From: Manis javanica
Taxonomy: Eukaryota > Chordata > Mammalia > Pholidota > Manidae
DNA: 64,000 bases
Assembly (NCBI RefSeq): GCF_040802235.1
Contig: NC_133172.1
Coordinates: 58,783,613 to 58,847,612 of the forward strand
Direction of reading: 5' to 3'
Positions 34,858 through 46,985 of the stretch are shown here, in pieces (positions within the stretch are counted from its first letter, which is position 1; the number at the start of each line of letters is the position of its first letter). A model generated the notes under the pieces. That model worked only from the letters and a program-made list of their open reading frames with translations. It searched no databases and had not been told where the DNA came from. The position numbers and the translations under genes are program-made.

Positions 34858-35559
34858 CTGTAGGAAAGAAGTATGCAACACTGGTACTGAGCCTCTGCAC
34901 CTATCGCTGCATCTACAAAAGTGGGGCCGCTGATAAGCTCACAGGCTTACAAAGACCCAATGGGAAAGAATATAAAAAAATGCCCCGCAAAATGCCTGAC
35001 ATGACTTGAGCAACACATGGACATCATTTCTCAAATTTCCTTTTCTTCATGTGCTAGAATTTAGGGATTCAGTTACTCTACTACAGTCCCACGTACCGTG
35101 ATTAGGTCCCTTGAAAGCACAGAGTTACAGAGAGTTTCACAAGTTCTTTTGGAGAACTGACCTACATTGATCAGATTGCCAGGAAAGGTCATCATTCATG
35201 AAGAAATCTTAAGACAGCTGAAGACAAGGTTCAGTGACTCAGGGGTCTGAGGGGGTGTGGAAAAGAAGAGTGAGAAATGTTAGGAAAACTGAGCTAAATG
35301 GTGAGGAGGATGGCTGATGGATTACAGAGGCTTGACTAACAAGTGCCACAGTTGTGCTTCTAAGAAAACTTGTGAAGAATGAAGTACCAGCAGCCCTTTA
35401 ATATGCCCAATCGTGACCTTATGATTCTATTATTTTCTGAGTGCAGAACACTCCCCCTTGGATTTGGAGTAGCCACAAAAATGAATGTAGTCAGTTCTAT
35501 TCTATTATTTAACATCATCACCATGACTTTGTTACAGAGGCTATTTTCAAACACAGATG
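34858..35559 (-). other. SDR42E1 intron 1, proximal part, nothing recognised
   Basis: Intronic sequence between the first coding exon and the CpG island. No repeat is named in this part. Confidence 0.5.
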
Positions 35560-36055
35560 TCAGATGTATATTTCAATCCAGATTTCTTACCTTCATCTAC
35601 TTGACCTGGTTCTATCTCCCTCTCTGGTTGCATCTCATATTCTTCTGCTATTGGCATGCTACCCTCCAGCCACCTGGATTCTTTCCTTCAGATGCCAAAC
35701 TCATTCATTCCTTGAGAACTATGAAAAGTTCCAATTTTGCCTTGAGGGGAACCATCACTCCATCAGATCTCTGCCTGGCTGCATCTTTCTCAATATTTAG
35801 GTCTGCTGGCATTCTTACTCAACTCAGAGAAGCTTCTGTGATAAACCTATATAAAATCTCACCTTTGCCTTACATGCTGCTTTGTTTTCTTCACAGGACA
35901 TTTCACAACCTAAAATTACTTGTCTACTTTTTTACTATCTCCTTCCAATAGTACAAAAGTTCCATGAAAACTAAGACCTTTTGCCTTTTTTACCGGCACG
36001 TCCCTACAAGAACCTACAACAGAGCAGACTCAACAAATATTTGTTGAGTTTATGG
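35560..36055 (+). repeat. L2 LINE 3' part, sense, in SDR42E1 intron
   Basis: 'cttcatctacttgacctggt', 'ttgccttacatgctgctttg' and the terminal 'caacaaatatttgttgagtt' follow the order of an L2 3' end. The 190-codon open frame crossing it (35379-35951) is a by-product. Confidence 0.6.
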
Positions 36056-36189
36056 ATCATTTTGAACACCATGAAATACATGCAACTTAGTAAAATTATG
36101 ATGTGCACAAATTATGCAGGGTCCTGTAGTGTCTGTCATTATGTATGTCAATTAACACTGCCATTCTAACTTATCTCCTAAAAAATTCT

Positions 36190-36900
36190 GGGTCACATAA
36201 TGAAAATGACACAAAGAGCAATTGCAAAAAATTCCTGCATTTTGGAGCTTACCATGGGGAAGAGAGGCTTTTGCAAATATCTAAAATACAAGGCAAAAAG
36301 GAGAAAACAGATCACTGTTATGAAACTGGTATAAACAAGAGGCTGTGGGAGCTGAGGAGCTGCAGGGCAGATCAGAGAAGACTTCCCCGAGGAGTGGCCG
36401 GTAGAGCTCAATGGGAAGGTAGCTGATATGAGGCAGAGGGTTTCTGCAGGCTGAGGGAGCATGAGTAAAGGGAACAGCAAAAGAGAAGGCTGTGTTGGGC
36501 ACCCGAGATGGCCAGGCCCCTGAGGCTGGTGTGAAACTGAGGCCCAAGTATGCAGCTGGTGATCTAGGGTGGAGACAGTGTGAGGTCAGCTTGCAGGGAG
36601 CTGGACTTGTATTCTGCAGACAACAGAAAGCCTCCACAGGCTTACTGAAGGGCATGCTCACTTTGGTCCTTGCTCATGATGAAGCTTTCCACGAAGGAGG
36701 GAGAGTCTGGAAACAGGCAAGGGTCTGGGAAGGGGTTCCCGGGATCTGCAAGTGAGGACAGATGCCAGTGCGCTCAGCTAAAATTAGGACGACGGGTGGC
36801 AAGCAACTGAATGAGGCCACGGCAGGCAGCATCCAGGGGAAGCTCAAGGAGAGTGATGTCGTTGACTGAGAGACAGATTTTAGAAATGCTGTCTGGCTGA
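36190..36900 (+). repeat. Ancient interspersed repeat (same unnamed family), sense
   Basis: 'gaagacttccccgaggagtg', 'gagcatgagtaaagggaaca' and 'cttactgaagggcatgctca' parallel the modules at 29.2-30.1 and 44.4-45.1 kb, with heavy divergence. Confidence 0.45.
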
Positions 36901-38694
36901 GTTTTGATTAATAGGATGCCAGACAACAAGGTTTAAGGCATTCTTAATATCTCCACAAGAATTCCACTGCAAGGGATTCGGAAAATGGACAAGGTCTCAA
37001 GGGGTCCAATTAAGCAAATTCCGACAGAAATTTGTCCTAATCTCCAATTATTCTGTTTGCAAAACTGTACATTCTAGACTAGTCACAAGACCACAGGTCA
37101 ATCATGGCTCATGTGCACATGAATCATGCTGGGAACGTACAAGTTCAAATTATTAATGCTTCAGTGTACCTGCCAGGCTTATTCATGCTTCTCCTCATTT
37201 GCCTTCCTACTAATTCCAAAATGATCCAAGGCAAGAACTTGTACAACTGACCTGGCCAGGAGGGTCAGATGGGAAAGGGGGCAATGAGTAAGGAAATACT
37301 GATGGTTTAGCAAGACCGACAGCTATCCATTCAGGTGGGTTAAACTTTTACAGATTACCAGCCATTAACTGTACCACCCAGGAGCCATCTCCTCCCTTGC
37401 AGGCTCCCTACATCAATAAGCAGAGAAAAACTGTAGCAAGCACGTTTCAAGAAAAACTGCAAGCAGGTCCCACGAGCACTCAGCCAGAAGGGAGAAGAAG
37501 CCTATACGCAGTTTTTCTTCAATCGGCTGCCGGACTTTTATATAACTTATGGCTTCTGTTTTATTAATTAAGTTCAGTCGATTCCTTCCAGGGCTGGGCG
37601 CTCAGACCAGTTTCTATAATTGCAAGTGCTTTGGGGCTCTTCCAAAACACAGCTTTGTTCAGTAATTGCTTTTCCTCTGAGTGGAGGGGAAGGGTTACAT
37701 CTGATCTGAGCAGCCATCCTGGTGGAGACAGGTTAAAGTTAAGTGCATGATCGGGAAAAGGAATCTTAATTACAAACAGGAAAATAAATGAAATTTAAAA
37801 TGTGCCTGACCTCTTGATAAAACCAAGATAAAGCGAGGGTAATAAAGTTGACATCTCACAGGGAAGTTAGGAGAAGAAACTCATAAAAATGACTATGAGT
37901 ACTTTAGATTTTCAAAGCCCTAATTAAATGCTAAGGATCAGTAATAAGAACCTTAGATCATGCACCCAGTTCCTTTATCCCAAGTACAAGATGACCATAC
38001 CACTAAACCTCCTGTATTATAAGGCAGTATACAGATCTATGTGCCAATGGAATACAGAATGCTGAATTGAGACTGTTCTCATAAAAATGAAATTTTACTG
38101 TATTTACCTTAAGACAGATAAAAATATCTCCAGGTGGTTGTGGTGGTGTGTTTTAAATTCCTGCCCAAGTACTGACTAGAGGTAAAAGGTAACTGTCTTA
38201 CTGTATTGAGATCAGGAAAATACAGAGGCTGGAGGATTAGAGAAGGTGCTGTTCAAATTCCATGCATGATCTCAAAATTACCTGTGTTAATTATTAAGTA
38301 GTCAGAGCAATTAAGATGAAGGAGTAGTTAGAGACGAGAGCCCTGATGCAGGTGAAAGGGTGACTAGCGCTGATACAGGCGAAAGGGATGTTAGGTCTAA
38401 AAGCAGACTCTTGCAATTCATTATGTTTAGGACAAAAATAATAATTTTCTGACTGGTATTCCCCATCTGCTTTCCCAACTACCATATAAACCCCATGTGC
38501 ACACAGGCCATTTCTCCAGGAGTATCTGCAGGGACAAGAGGTATCTATCCAGCAGATTGCAGACCCAGTAAATCTAAATGGAACGAATATTCTGCAGCCT
38601 TTTCACATGCCCCCTTCTGCTCTATCCGCAAGGAGATCCAGAGTACTTTCTCCTCTCCCGAGGTCAGCCGGTCTGCCACTCTAACATAGCCAAG
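36901..38694 (-). other. SDR42E1 intron 1, nothing recognised
   Basis: Unique-looking intron sequence. At 38330-38395 a short phrase recurs (ctgat(g/a)caggtgaaaggg type) as a diverged duplication. No gene or named repeat. Confidence 0.45.
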
Positions 38695-38885
38695 TAGTAT
38701 CAGCTGCCACTTACTAAGCACTAACCATTGGGTTGGGCCCTTTCCATGAACTATTTCCCTTGATGTCCTATGAGACAAGTACTTATTTGTTAATCTCATT
38801 TACTGCAGCAATAAAATGGTAGAGCTGGGATCTGTCCCATTGGAACCCAAGGGTGTCTGACTTCACGGCTTATGTCTCAGCCACA
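38695..38885 (-). repeat. MIR SINE, antisense
   Basis: 'cagctgccacttactaagca', 'tgagacaagtacttatt' and 'atggtagagctgggatctgt' are the reversed MIR core. Confidence 0.75.
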
Positions 38886-39084
38886 ACAGCACCTGGGGTG
38901 AGGTCCCTGACCTGCAGCAGCTGAGTCTATGCCGATCTGAGTCCTGTGGGGTCTTTCATAGCTAATGTATTTTACAAGCTCCTCAGGGCCCCTCCAATCC
39001 CCACAAGGGCTAGGAGGAGGTGCCCCATCCTCTCCCACGAGGCAGATGTGGTGGGAATGTAGGGTTCAGCTCCCTAGGTTGTTA

Positions 39085-39250
39085 ATCAGAAAATGTGGAT
39101 CTTAGACTTGGCTCTACTACCAATTCCCTGCATGACCCTGGGCAGGCCTGAACCTCTCTGATACTATGTCCTCCTCGCTAAAATGAAAACAATAACTATG
39201 GCTACTTTTATTACTTATTATGAGCTAGCTGCTGTAAGGGCTTTAAAGGC
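39085..39250 (+). repeat. MIR SINE, sense
   Basis: 'cttggctctactaccaattc', 'catgaccctgggcag', 'cctgaacctctctgatac' and 'gaaaacaataactatggcta' follow MIR order. Confidence 0.7.
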
Positions 39251-39339
39251 TCACCACTGAAGCCTCAGGACAATCTTCTAGATAGTTACTATCCTCAGTT
39301 TTACAGAGATGAGGAAAAAGGTTAAGAAACTTGCCATAT

Positions 39340-40030
39340 ATATATCCGAAGTGAATGAAATCACTCTCAAAGATACCTGCACCCCCATAGGCATTTCAGA
39401 ATTGCTCCCAGTAGCCAACACATGAAGACAACCTAAATGCCCATCAATGAATGGATAAAGAAAATGAGGTGTATTTATATACAACAGAATAGTATTCAAC
39501 CATTAAAAAAAAAAAAAGGAAGGAAATCCTGCCACTTGTAACAACATGAATGGAACTTGAGGGTCTTACATGGAGCAAAATAAGTCAGGAAAGATAAATA
39601 CTGTATGATCTCACTTATATGTGGAACCTAAAAAAAGCTGAACTCAGAGAAACAGAGTGGAATGGTGGTTAACAGGGGCTGGGGGATTGGAGGATATGAG
39701 GAGCCGTTGGTCAAAGTGTACAAATTTCCAATTATAAGACAGTAAGTTCTGGGTTGTAACATAGAGCACAGTGACTATAGTTAACAATACTGTATTATAG
39801 GCTTGAAAGCTGCTAAAAGAGTAGATCTTAAAGTTCTCAGCACAAGCACAAGAAACTGTAAGTACGTGAAGTGAGATGTTAACTAATCTTATACGGTGGT
39901 TATTATTTCACAACATATATGGGAATTGAACCGTGGAGTTGCACACCTTAAAATTACACAGTGTTATGTCAATTAGCTCTCAATAAAGCTGGAAGAAAAT
40001 AAAATCTTTAAAAAACTCCAACAACAAAAA
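39340..40030 (+). repeat. L1 3' end, sense
   Basis: The typical L1 3' series 'aacctaaatgcccatcaatg', 'gtattcaaccattaaaaaa', 'tgatctcacttatatgtgga' and 'gtggttaacaggggctgggg' ends with 'tcaattagctctcaataaag'. Truncated and old. Confidence 0.85.
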
Positions 40031-40439
40031 AACTGGCCCACAAATCATGTCGGTCACAAGTGGCTGAGCTGGACCCAGCACTCGGAATTAGGTGTCCGGA
40101 CTCCCCAGCCTGGGCTCTTCACCATTATCTGTCGCTGGGGTTGGGACAAGGCAGTGTTCGTTTACCACCTTCAGGATTTGCCACACCTGGTACTCTGGTA
40201 CACTTACCTGTTACCTTCCCACGAAATACATTCGTGTTAAATGGGAACCTTACGTTGCCACTTTAAACGGGAGACCAGAATAATTTGTCATAAAGACGTG
40301 TTCTCCCTCCAAGACGTGAGAGGCAAACAAGCGACGCGAATCCAGTGTAGAGGTGCGTGCTAAAAGCTCTGAGCTTGGGGCTTGCTAAAAAACAAGAAAA
40401 AAAAAAAAAAAAAGGACGAGAAATGGTAGTTAGCCAGTG

Positions 40440-40880
40440 TTTGTGGCCCCTGCAGCAGTCGAGGAAGGCCCGCCGGGCGCGGCTCCCCGCAATCGGGGAG
40501 GACAGCGCGGGGGAGGCGCGCCAGCCCCGGCCGGGGGTCACTCGCTACGCACCCGGCGCACTTGCCGCGGGGCTCGGCTCACCCGGCGGCCGCCCCGGCA
40601 GGCAGAGGCAGGGGGACCCTCGGGCCGCCCCCGGGGCGCGCACCAGCCTCGGCGCGCCGGCCAGCCCCGTTCCGGCCCCCCGCGGAGGGCGCCCTCCCGC
40701 CCCCGGCCCACTCACAGCGGCGCGGACGCGAGACGGGGCGGCTCAGGGCTCTGGCGGGCGCTCGTCTCTGCCGCCGCTGGCTCCGCGCACAGCCCGAGCC
40801 GTCGGACCGGCTCCGGGAGCCAATTCCGGGCCTCTCTAGGCCGCCCGGAGGTCACGGCATCTCTGTGATGCGCAGGTTTC
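40440..40880 (-). promoter_or_regulatory. CpG island, probable SDR42E1 promoter
   Basis: About 440 bp of very high GC with dense CpG, the only such island in the window, 5.6 kb upstream of the first coding exon. It most likely drives SDR42E1, which is transcribed leftwards. An A18 tract sits at its left border (40395-40412). Long plus-strand open frames here (up to 160 codons) result from the lack of AT-rich stops. Confidence 0.75.
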
Positions 40881-40889
40881 TGCGCCACC

Positions 40890-40905
40890 CTCACCTGTGA
40901 TGGCG
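40890..40905 (-). promoter_or_regulatory. SDR42E1: Candidate splice donor of SDR42E1 non-coding exon 1
   Basis: CATCACAG|GTGAGGG on the minus strand (GT at 40894-40893) is a near-ideal donor just at the upstream edge of the island. Other GTGAG sites lie inside it (near 40580 and 40708), so exon 1 is not settled. Confidence 0.35.
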
Positions 40906-42214
40906 AGCAGGCTCACCCCGTCGTCGATCTGCCCCTTGTGCCCAGCCCAGGTGTTCCAGCTTCTCCGGAGCCCTTTGGGGGTCACGTCTACTGCTCTCCC
41001 CACCTCCATTTCCTGCCTTTAGACTTCCACCTCCACCTTTGTGTACCGCCAATGCTGAGCACATTCCCTGGGAAAGAGGAGGGGCTCAGCTCAGCCAGTA
41101 CTGCTTGAATGGATGGATGGATGGATTGGGGGATGATGGAGGGTTGGATGCGTGGCTGCTGAGGCTCCGTGAGACTTCAATGTTCATCCTCCATGTATCT
41201 TTTTAAGTCTTTATTTGAGTTTGCACGTTTATGTGCATCTGTATGTTTTCCCATATCCTTGACTTTCCTTATTTTTCCCAGTTCTAGTAGGTGTGAGGGG
41301 ATGGCAGCGAGGCACCACCAGCTTCTGGTACACACCAGCCTCCTGTAGTGCTGTGCCTTTCAAGGGTGCTATTGGGTGTCTGTCCTATCTCAATGGTTTC
41401 CTTGGGCAAAGCTCCTGAGATATCTATTGGGAAAGTGGCTTGTGACACGAGTCCTAAAGAATGTGCTAGAGTTTGCCCAAGGAGAAGAGAAGAAAGGGAC
41501 ATTTTGGTGGGAGAAATAACAGGGCTAAAGCAGTCAGGACTGAGTACCTTGTGTTTGAAGAATGAAGAGGTGCTGGTTATGTCTGTTCTGGGAGGAAAAA
41601 GGAGATACTGTGCTGTGTGCCTCTCAGATTACTTAATCTGGTGGGGAAGAACTTGTCCATACGTTGGGACTGTCCAGAGGGCTGCCGCAAGATGTAGGAA
41701 GTCTATAGGAGAAGGTGTGATCCAGATCCCCATATTCCACCCTTTTCCTGACATGTTCTTGTCCAAATAAACCTCTTCACTGCTTCTGGAAGCTTCTTTA
41801 GAGCTCTGCTGTGGTTTCAGGGAATTCCAGCATCTGAAAACACTGTCCTGACCTACTTTGAAGGGTCTCCTTTTGCCCCTTGACTTGAAATCATTTCTCC
41901 AGGGAGCCATACTTCCGGGGGGGTGGGGGTGGTTTTCAAACAATATGTGTTGTGATCAACTAATGTCATAACTATTATCCTACCTATAGTGTAGTGGTAA
42001 ACTCATACTAGAGAAGTAATGAATGACTTATGTTTCTAATATTTAGACTTAGACAAAGTATAACAGGAAGGCAAGAAGCATATATTTTGGAGTCAAGGAA
42101 ATGGAGATTTGAACCCTGACGCTGCACAGAGGAGTCTGGAACTGACGAATTGAGACGACGCTTGTGTCTCCCACAGACACCTGATAGGCAGTGTTGATGC
42201 TCTTGTTACAGATC
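40906..42214. other. Intergenic; (ATGG)n and a possible LTR-like stretch
   Basis: A short ATGG repeat lies at 41109-41126. Around 41290-41900 the wording, with 'gtccaaataaacctcttcac' as a possible polyadenylation zone, suggests an LTR-type repeat that I cannot name. No exon is supported. Confidence 0.35.
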
Positions 42215-42560
42215 GGGCACAAGAGTACGTGTGAGAAACGTGTACAGAACTGTCCACAGCTGCATTATTCCTAATAGCTCCAAAGAAGAAACACCTCAAT
42301 TGTCCATCAATGGATGAGTGGGTAAATGAAAAGTGACACAGCTGTCATTTACCTGCAATGTCCAGTCTGGGCCAATCTGTAGAGACAGAAAGCAGCCGAG
42401 GAGTTTGGGGTGAAATGGGCATGAATGCTATGGGTATGGGGCACAGGGTTTATTTTTGGGTAATGAAATGTGGTGATGGCTGAGTAATTCTTTGAACACT
42501 GAAAACCACGGATTTGCACACTTGAAATGGGCGAATCATATGATATGTGAATTATATCTC
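42215..42560 (+). repeat. L1 3' fragment, sense
   Basis: 'cacagctgcattattcctaa', 'caattgtccatcaatggatg' and later 'acttgaaatgggcgaatcat' match L1 3' sequence. Confidence 0.65.
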
Positions 42561-44409
42561 ATTGACACTGTTACACCTACAATAATGTCAGTCTCATTGT
42601 AATTGCAATGTTGTTTGAGTGGGAGAGGGCAGGATGGCCTATCTGTCACCCAGGATGTGCCCACACAGTGTGTCATAGGTTGCGTTATCAATACAGGTAA
42701 AAGTTTAGGAGCGATTGCCTTAGAGAAGTAAGCATAAATCTTCCTACCATCTCAATATGACAGCTTTGCTCCTGGGACCTGCTCTCACCTTCCTCTTTCT
42801 CCGGGCATGGAGAAAAAAAGCACAAACCTGGAGGGAAAGTGAGGTTTGAATAATAAGTGGTTTTCAATTAGCTGCACTGAAAATTGAGAGTCAGCTTGTA
42901 TTAATTTTCATGATCACATTACTTCATTTTGTCTCTCTAACTGCTAGGGTAATTTTATGCCAGGATTATTTTAGTCATTGTAATTATGCATGCATCAATA
43001 TTTAGTGGGTGTTTTTGTAACCCACAGCATACCCACATGTTTTCTTCCCTCAGAGACCACAGCAGTACAATATAATATGAGGAGGTGGCGCACACCGCAG
43101 AGATGAGGTTCTTTTTATTGCCCCCTCCTTGATTATAAAGAACATTCAGGTGGTTCCTGAAAGAGCAGGGTGTATGCTATTCAGACGGATCTCCAAAACT
43201 AAAGGCAGTACTCTAAACGCTGTGAGTTCATTATATAACATTAAATGCAATTCTTGCACAGATGTTTCATTAGGGATTCAGTTATGCAAGACAAATTAAA
43301 ATTTACCATTTGTTTAAATCTTCCTTTTGCAAAGAACCTTGCCTCTCCAGTTGTCATGCGATCGAACTTCTGTCACGGACAGTATCACGTACCCCCTTTT
43401 CCTGCAGAACCCTCTCGCCTTTAACCACCCTCTCTATTTATGCTCTCCTCTGCCTCCTCCTTCTCTTCCTCCCCCTCTTCCTTCATCCCTCATCACCATT
43501 TTCTTTCTTTGGCTCCTTTGTATTTTCTTCCCAGCTCCTAACTGGGGAAAACCCGAGATTCAACCTGCAGCTTTCTTCTACAGCTACATCTCTTTTCTTT
43601 CCTGCTTCCACTCGGGCTTCCTGATGGCCTCCTAACTAGAGGAACCCCAGAGTGTCAGTGAGTCACTCTTGGCAGTCTGGAAGGTTCCATCATCTCTTAG
43701 ACGATCCATCCCAAGGCCAGACCACAGGGCCTTCTAGCTCCCTTCTTGCCCCCCACAAACCAAAGACATCTCACTCCTGCACCACTCCCCCAAGTCCTGT
43801 GGATTGCAAGGAAGCTGAGAGAGAGCCTTAGTTAAGAGAATAGGACATGAAGTGGGCCAGTGCAGGGCCCAAAGGCACAACGTAGACCTCAGGGCCTGGG
43901 AATGTGGACAGAGAGAGAGAGAAAAGAGCAGAGGAAAGGGTGCCTGCCTGTCAGTGGGATGACTCCCCAGTGGACATTGATCTTTGACTCCGAGGCATCA
44001 TGTTTAACGAGGTAGACTCGGAGTTGAGTAAATCACAATAGTGCTAATTTCAACACAAATACAGTATTGTGAATGCAATATTTTTCCTAAAATACTTTAA
44101 TCTTATCATGTGTCTTAAGTACATTTTAAAGCAACTTTGTAACTGAAGATTTACCTCATTCAACTTATGGAAAATAGTCATCATGTAATTGGCAAAGCTA
44201 TTCTACATTGCCAAATCAGTCCGTCAAGTCAAAGTATTTGAATTCTTTTTTGAGTTTTATGCCCCAAATTATACTGAATGATCATCTGTTAGAAAAAAGT
44301 GTGACTTCGTATTTCAGTTCAAATAAAAACAACAGCCCCGTCATGACAAGTGTTTCATTTTTAGTAGATAGATCAATTGATTGTGGAGTTTTGTGTCGTT
44401 GCCATGAGT
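42561..44409. other. Intergenic, nothing recognised
   Basis: Pyrimidine-rich 43440-43520 creates two overlapping open frames of about 100 codons with no motifs. No exon or named repeat. Confidence 0.45.
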
Positions 44410-45140
44410 TTGTTACTTGGGTTATTTTCAAGGGAAGATTTAGAGCATGTTAAGGAGGAAGGCAGTGGGGTTAGGGTGCACTGAACAGGAGACCTGAGAG
44501 CAAAGAACTAAAGGAGGCCAGGGAGTCAGGTGAGTGGACCAGAGCACAGCAGGCAGAGGGCAGAGCCGGGAGAGGCTGCCAGGCAGGACCAGGCCAGTCT
44601 GAGGGGTGGCATGGAGGCCCTCGTGGTCTGAATGGAGTGATGAGGGAACAGAAGTCAAAGACGCAGTCCACGAGCCGCAGGGCCAGATCGTCTAGCCTTG
44701 GAGCCTTTTAAGGATTCTGGCTTTTGCTCTGGGTGAGACGGGCAGCCTTTGGCACAGGTTTTTAGCATAGGATGTGATGTGATAGGACTCAGTTTATCAA
44801 GTGACTTCTCTGGTCCTAGGCTGAGAACGAACTGTAGAGAGACAAGGGTGGGATCAGTGGGGCCTCTGAGGCGGCTGTTGCTGGAACCCAGGCCAGAAGA
44901 GAAGGTAGCGTGGACAGGCTGGCAGTGGAGTGCCAGGGAGTGGATGTATTCTGAATATATAGGCAGCAAGATTTCTTGATGGATTGCATGTGGGATGAGT
45001 CCAACAACAATGTCGAGGGGGGTCCAGTGCCCATATGCTGTCCTATAGAAGGATGAGGTTGCCCTCGCAGAGACGGGGAAGGCCATGGGCGAAGTACGTT
45101 TGGAGCATGGCAGCTGGGGAATAGGATTTAGAGTGAGCTG
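44410..45140 (+). repeat. Ancient interspersed repeat (same unnamed family), sense
   Basis: 'ttctggcttttgctctgggt', 'caagatttcttgatggattg' and 'gcagagacggggaaggccat' are characteristic phrases of the family also seen at 29.2 kb. Minus-strand open frames here (up to 143 codons) are by-products. Confidence 0.55.
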
Positions 45141-45539
45141 ATAACTGCAGGGTAGCGGGCGGAGAAGCTAGAGTCCTTGGGACCACAAGGGAAGGAAGGA
45201 AAGGGGGGGTCATTAAAGGGAGAGTTGGAGAAGCTTAAGGAAGCATCTGTGAGGCGGGTGAACCCCCGTGGTGGGAGGAGGAGGCGAGGCCCTGCTTAAC
45301 GAGCAGAGTTCCCTTTGGGGTCACGTGGCTGATGGTGATTGTTGGTGTCCTGGCACTGCCATAGCGAAGGGCCGTGAAGCGGATGCTCCAACAACAGGAG
45401 TTGACTCTCTCAGCCCTGCAGGCCAGAGGCCGCAGTCAAAGTGTCGGAGGGCTGTGCTCCCTCTGAGGCTCTGGGGAGACCCTTCCTTGTCTCTTCCAGC
45501 TTCTGAGGGTCCTCTGTGTCCCTTGGCCAGGGCCTGCTA
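45141..45539. other. Intergenic, nothing recognised
   Basis: GC-rich unique-looking sequence without exon evidence. Confidence 0.4.
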
Positions 45540-45800
45540 ATTCCAGTTTCTGCCCCCATCTTCACGTGGCCTTCTGCCTACATTTCCCTTTGTCTCGTTC
45601 TCTTCTACTGTTCATAAGGACAGCTGTCATTAGACTTAGAGTCCATCATAATCCAGGATGGTTTCATCTAGAGAATCCTTAATTACATCTGCAAACACCC
45701 CTTTTTCCCAAATAATGTCACATGAGTTAGGATGTGGGCATATCTTTTGGGGACCACCATTTGCTGCACTGTAGTGATGAAATGCGTCCTCTATCCCCTC
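45540..45800 (-). repeat. MaLR-type LTR, antisense
   Basis: 'ttcataaggacagctgtcat', 'cataatccaggatggtttca', 'ccttaattacatctgcaaac' and 'caaataatgtcacatgagtt' are the reversed MLT1/MST-type LTR order. Confidence 0.75.
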
Positions 45801-46819
45801 CATCTCTCTCACCCCAACTCCCAAGCCACTGAAAGTAGAAGGAGCTTCAATAAAGTTGACTTGACTGCTATACATTTTGTTCTGCAAACAGAAAAAAGAG
45901 GTTGAGTTTCACACTGAGTTCAGAATGGTAGAGAGAAGCAGTGACTGACAAGAAGCAGAGGGAACTGTGAGAAGATGGGACCCGAGGGTCTTGAAGAAAT
46001 CCTGGAAAGGCTTTAAATGCCCCAAAGGACAGGGAATTTTAGCTGACCTTATCTGGATCCCAAAGATTATGATGTTTGAGATGATATATGGGTTATAAGG
46101 ACATAAAAATACAATCATACTAAATATGATCTACTTTGTAACCTGCTCTCCTCGCTCAAAAAATATTGCAAACATTTTTTCAAGTCATTAACTATTTTTC
46201 AGCAACATGATTTTTAATGGCTGTATAGCAGTCCATCAGATGAAAGCATAAATTCTAAACAAATCCTTTATGGTAAGCCATTTATGATGTTTCTACGTTT
46301 TACATATGATAAATAATTCCAAAATGAACACCTTTCTCTATAAATCTTTGGGCACATCCTTGATTATTTTCAAATGGGCTCATTTTAAATGACCATGACC
46401 TATTTTGTGACAGCAATTTCTGCTCATTGTTTTCTTTATGAGCTAAAACTTTTCCTTCAGGCAAAAAAAAAAAAAAAAAAAAAATGGAGAAGAAGTTCCT
46501 GGAACATCTGGCTTACGGTGTAATTTACTTATGGTATTCAGCTGTGTTCCCAAATTCTGAAATATCTTCTTCATCACAGACTCTTCCTAGATTTAATCTT
46601 CCTTCTGGAGATACAGATGCAAGCGTGTTTCTGTCTGCGAACCTTCCGTCTGGGAACCAAGACTTTGGGGCAGAGTCATGCTAAACGGGACAGTGGTTGA
46701 TTTCAGCTCCTGTTTCTCATAAGTCCAAGGACGAAGGGACAGAAATGGAAAGAATTACATTGCAGGAGTTTTTGTTGAGACTAAAAAGATTCCTGTGATA
46801 AAGGCTGCCGTTGAGAACT
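45801..46819. other. Intergenic with possible L1 antisense piece and an A22 tract
   Basis: 'tttttaatggctgtatagca' and 'tccatcagatgaaagca' (46190-46260) look like antisense L1 or L2 3' wording. A run of 22 A (46463-46484) follows. No gene. Confidence 0.4.
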
Positions 46820-46985
46820 CTGATAAGCCAGGCATTTGATTATCTCTATGACCAGTATGAGGTATGAATTGTTATACCCCTGCGGACGAGCAGTCCTGGT
46901 TCAGAGCGGAGAGCCCAGTTCACGCTGTCAGGGAAGCTGCAGAGGTGCATCCCCAAGGTTTGTCTGACTCCAACCTACTGTGCTG
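46820..46985 (-). repeat. MIR SINE, antisense
   Basis: 'gattatctctatgaccagta', 'tgaggtatgaattgttatac' and 'gtctgactccaacctactgt' correspond to reversed MIR, strongly diverged. Confidence 0.5.

Noticed and set aside
35379-35951. 190-codon plus-strand open frame in SDR42E1 intron 1
   Set aside because: It overlaps an L2 3' end and has no recognisable motif.
40357-40900. Overlapping plus-strand open frames of 112-160 codons in the CpG island
   Set aside because: They exist in all three frames, are Pro/Ala/Arg/Gly-rich and follow from GC content, which removes stops. No domain or splice context.
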